Shown one piece after another: positions 6,292 through 7,748 of a stretch of DNA of 7,748 bases. Below the pieces are notes generated by a model. That model worked only from the letters and a program-made list of their open reading frames with translations. It did no database searches and had not been told where the DNA came from. The position numbers were made by a program, and so were the translations under genes. The DNA is taken from the NCBI GenBank assembly GCA_018609855.1, contig JAHENU010000092.1:1-7748 (forward strand), given 5' to 3'. This DNA is from Candidatus Nanohaloarchaea archaeon (GTDB taxonomy: Archaea; Nanohalarchaeota; Nanosalinia; Nanosalinales; JAHENU01). Position 1 is the stretch's first letter; each line of letters starts with the position of its first letter.

Positions 6292-6301
6292 GGTGGAGAG
6301 G
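6292..6301 (+). promoter_or_regulatory. Purine-rich ribosome-site-like stretch before serS
   Basis: GGTGGAGAGG sits 3-6 bases before the ATG at 6305. It resembles an archaeal Shine-Dalgarno site and would work on any tyrS-serS readthrough message, while a transcript from the TATA box at 6273 would start too late to include it. It also favours 6305 over the in-frame GTG triplets at 6287-6295. Confidence 0.5.
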
Positions 6302-6304
6302 TAT

Positions 6305-7594
6305 ATGCTTGATGTGAATCTTTTGCGGGAAGAGCCCGAACGGGTGAAGCACAACTTAGCGCGGCGACCAGGAAATTATGCTGAGTTAGTAGATAAGTTT
6401 TTAGAGATAGATACACAATGGCGACATTCGGTGTCTCGATTAAATGCGGTACGGAGCCAAAAGAATACCGTGTCTGAGGAAATTGCTCAATTAAAGCAGG
6501 AAGGTAAATCAGCAGATGAGAAAATACAGGAAATGCAACATGTGTCAAAGCAATTGGAAGAGCTGGAAGGACGCCAGGAGGAACTGGAACAAGAACGGCA
6601 TAGGTTGTTAAAGCAAATCCCGAATCTTATGCATTCCAGTGTGCCAGATGGCCAGGGGGAGGAAGATAACCCAGAAATTAGGCGATGGGGGGAGCCCCCT
6701 CAGTTTGATTTTAACCCAACAGATCACCGAACCATTCTAGAAAACCTCAGTGTGTTAGACGGTGAGCGCGCTGCTAAAATATCTGGCCATGGCTTTTACT
6801 TTATGAAAGGTGATTTAGTCAGACTTGATTTTGCCCTGCAACGGTTTGCCTTGGATTTTTTAGAGCAACGTGGTTTTACGGTAATTAATCCGCCATACAT
6901 GATGAACAGTGACGCATATGCCGGTGTCGCGCCATTGGAAGATTTTAAGGAACTGATGTACCAAATTTCTAATTACGATCAGCATTTGATAGCTACTTCA
7001 GAACATCCTGTCGGTGCTATGTTTATGAATGAGACGGTGTCTGCAAATGAATTGCCATTGAAATTTGCTGGGTTTTCTCCCTGTTTCCGGAAGGAATTGG
7101 GGGCGCATGGTAAATATACTAAAGGTCTGTTTCGGACACATCAATTTAATAAGATAGAGCAATTTGTGTATGCGCATCCTGATCAGTCATGGGATCTGTT
7201 TGAACAGTTAATGCAGAATGCAGAAGAATTGTATCAACATTTGCAGCTGCATTACCGTATCGTGGAGATTTGTACAGGTGACCAAGGTGCTATGAAGGCC
7301 AGACAATATGACGCAGAATTTTGGATGGCAGATGGTCAGTTCCGTGAATTTGGCAGCAATTCAAATATTACTGATTATTCTGCACGGAATTTGAATATTA
7401 AATGGCGGCCCGGAGAAGGACAGAAACCTGCTGGCTTTGTCCACACGTTAAATAACACCGCTATTGCGACAAGCAGGACCTTGATTGCCATTGTTGAGCA
7501 GTATCAGCAGGAAGATGGAACTGTGAAGATTCCCTCAGCTCTGCAACCATATATGAACGGAAAGCAGTATCTCGGTGAATCGGCTTACACCTGA
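6305..7594 (+). CDS. serS: Seryl-tRNA synthetase
   Basis: This class II synthetase charges tRNA(Ser). The 429 residues match the standard length. The start gives MLDVNLLREEPERV, the classic SerRS N-terminus. Residues from about 25 to 103 form the long antiparallel coiled coil that grips the tRNA(Ser) variable arm. The core follows: motif 1 around 176-200 (ALQRFALDFLEQRGFTVINPP), serine-binding TSEHP (231-235), motif 2 CFRKELGAHG...FRTHQFNKIE (260-285), and motif 3 NNTAIATSRTLIAIVEQYQQEDG (383-405) with the invariant Arg391. The motif 2 and 3 wording matches archaeal SerRS of the common type, not the rare methanogen type. One conserved segment, GSNSNITDYSARN (350-362), departs from the usual SCSN..D.QARR pattern. 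The gene stops with TGA, so TGA is a stop codon in this genome. Confidence 0.97.
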   Translation: MLDVNLLREEPERVKHNLARRPGNYAELVDKFLEIDTQWRHSVSRLNAVRSQKNTVSEEIAQLKQEGKSADEKIQEMQHVSKQLEELEGRQEELEQERHRLLKQIPNLMHSSVPDGQGEEDNPEIRRWGEPPQFDFNPTDHRTILENLSVLDGERAAKISGHGFYFMKGDLVRLDFALQRFALDFLEQRGFTVINPPYMMNSDAYAGVAPLEDFKELMYQISNYDQHLIATSEHPVGAMFMNETVSANELPLKFAGFSPCFRKELGAHGKYTKGLFRTHQFNKIEQFVYAHPDQSWDLFEQLMQNAEELYQHLQLHYRIVEICTGDQGAMKARQYDAEFWMADGQFREFGSNSNITDYSARNLNIKWRPGEGQKPAGFVHTLNNTAIATSRTLIAIVEQYQQEDGTVKIPSALQPYMNGKQYLGESAYT

Positions 7595-7625
7595 AGTGCT
7601 TTTCTAATGCACAGTCCCGACGTAA

Positions 7626-7633
7626 TTATTAGT
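7626..7633 (+). promoter_or_regulatory. TATA-like box before the HD-domain gene
   Basis: TTATTAGT lies 30 bases upstream of the chosen ATG (7656) and 21 from the alternative ATG (7647). The same eight bases occur at 3043-3050 before the Tyr-rich gene. Spacing fits a leaderless transcript starting near 7656. Confidence 0.45.
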
Positions 7634-7655
7634 AACTTATGACCGAATGCCGTCT

Positions 7656-7748
7656 ATGAACATCCATGATGCGGTGCATGGCTACATTCAGTTAAATTCG
7701 TTGGAAGAACGGTTATTGGATTTGCCGGAGATGCAGCGGTTGCGACGA
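7656..7748 (+). CDS. HD-superfamily phosphohydrolase, N-terminus only (cut by window end)
   Basis: Thirty-one codons are visible: MNIHDAVHGYIQL, then LEERLLDLPEMQRLRR. This is the characteristic opening of COG1078-type HD phosphohydrolases (IHDPVHGYI.L...E..LID.P.FQRLRR), metal-dependent enzymes related to dNTP triphosphohydrolases. The catalytic HD motif lies beyond the window, so activity cannot be judged. The ATG at 7656 matches where homologs begin; an ATG at 7647 would add three residues. It follows serS by 61 bases and appears to have its own TATA-like box. A dNTPase or nucleotide-hydrolase role is known for relatives and only inferred here. Confidence 0.78.
   Translation, partial: MNIHDAVHGYIQLNSLEERLLDLPEMQRLRR

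Noticed and set aside
5554..6548. Three minus-strand open frames of 115-123 codons opposite tyrS and serS
   Set aside because: They lie wholly against strongly conserved synthetase coding sequence, overlap each other and show no family motifs; they are antisense shadows.
7595..7625. GTGC...GCAC hairpin with TTTT in its loop after serS as a terminator
   Set aside because: The stem is only 4 base pairs and the T-run is in the loop rather than after it; too weak to call.

Overview
The window looks like a piece of an archaeal chromosome with about 45-50% GC by eye. The archaeal markers are a eukaryotic/archaeal-type primase small subunit (PriS), a tyrosyl-tRNA synthetase of the archaeal/eukaryotic class, a seryl-tRNA synthetase with archaeal-style motif 2 and 3 wording, and a GTPase-like protein of the archaeal cyclic 2,3-diphosphoglycerate synthase family. 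Several genes also have archaeal TATA-box-like AT stretches 20-50 bases upstream of their starts. Compact proteins and short spacers suggest a small-genome (possibly DPANN-type) archaeon, but the window does not fix the phylum.

Layout, left to right. (1) The 3' part of a secreted or surface protein gene (1-1635): a propeller-like region, one PKD domain, and two tandem Cys-paired C-terminal modules. (2) The cyclic diphosphoglycerate synthase family gene (1660-2973), 24 bases after gene 1. (3) An unrecognised Tyr-rich protein of about 200 residues (3069-3671). (4) priS on the minus strand (3639-4400), whose 3' end overlaps the preceding gene tail to tail by 33 bases. (5) A divergent 105-base gap, then a YbaK/ProX-type aminoacyl-tRNA deacylase (4506-4964). 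(6) A 231-base spacer with a stem-loop, a strong TATA box and a five-codon upstream ORF, leading into tyrS (5196-6263). (7) serS (6305-7594), behind its own TATA-like box. (8) The first 31 codons of an HD-domain phosphohydrolase (7656 to window end).

The right half is a tRNA-charging and quality-control neighbourhood: one editing deacylase and two synthetases, each apparently with its own promoter rather than a single tight operon. The left half mixes surface and metabolic genes.

I found no mobile element, CRISPR array, tRNA or rRNA, and no clear novel multi-gene system. The points most worth a second look are the compact primase with substitutions at two expected nucleotide-contact positions, the strongly eukaryote-like TyrRS, the mosaic surface protein with an abrupt base-composition change, and the unrecognised Tyr-rich gene overlapping primase.
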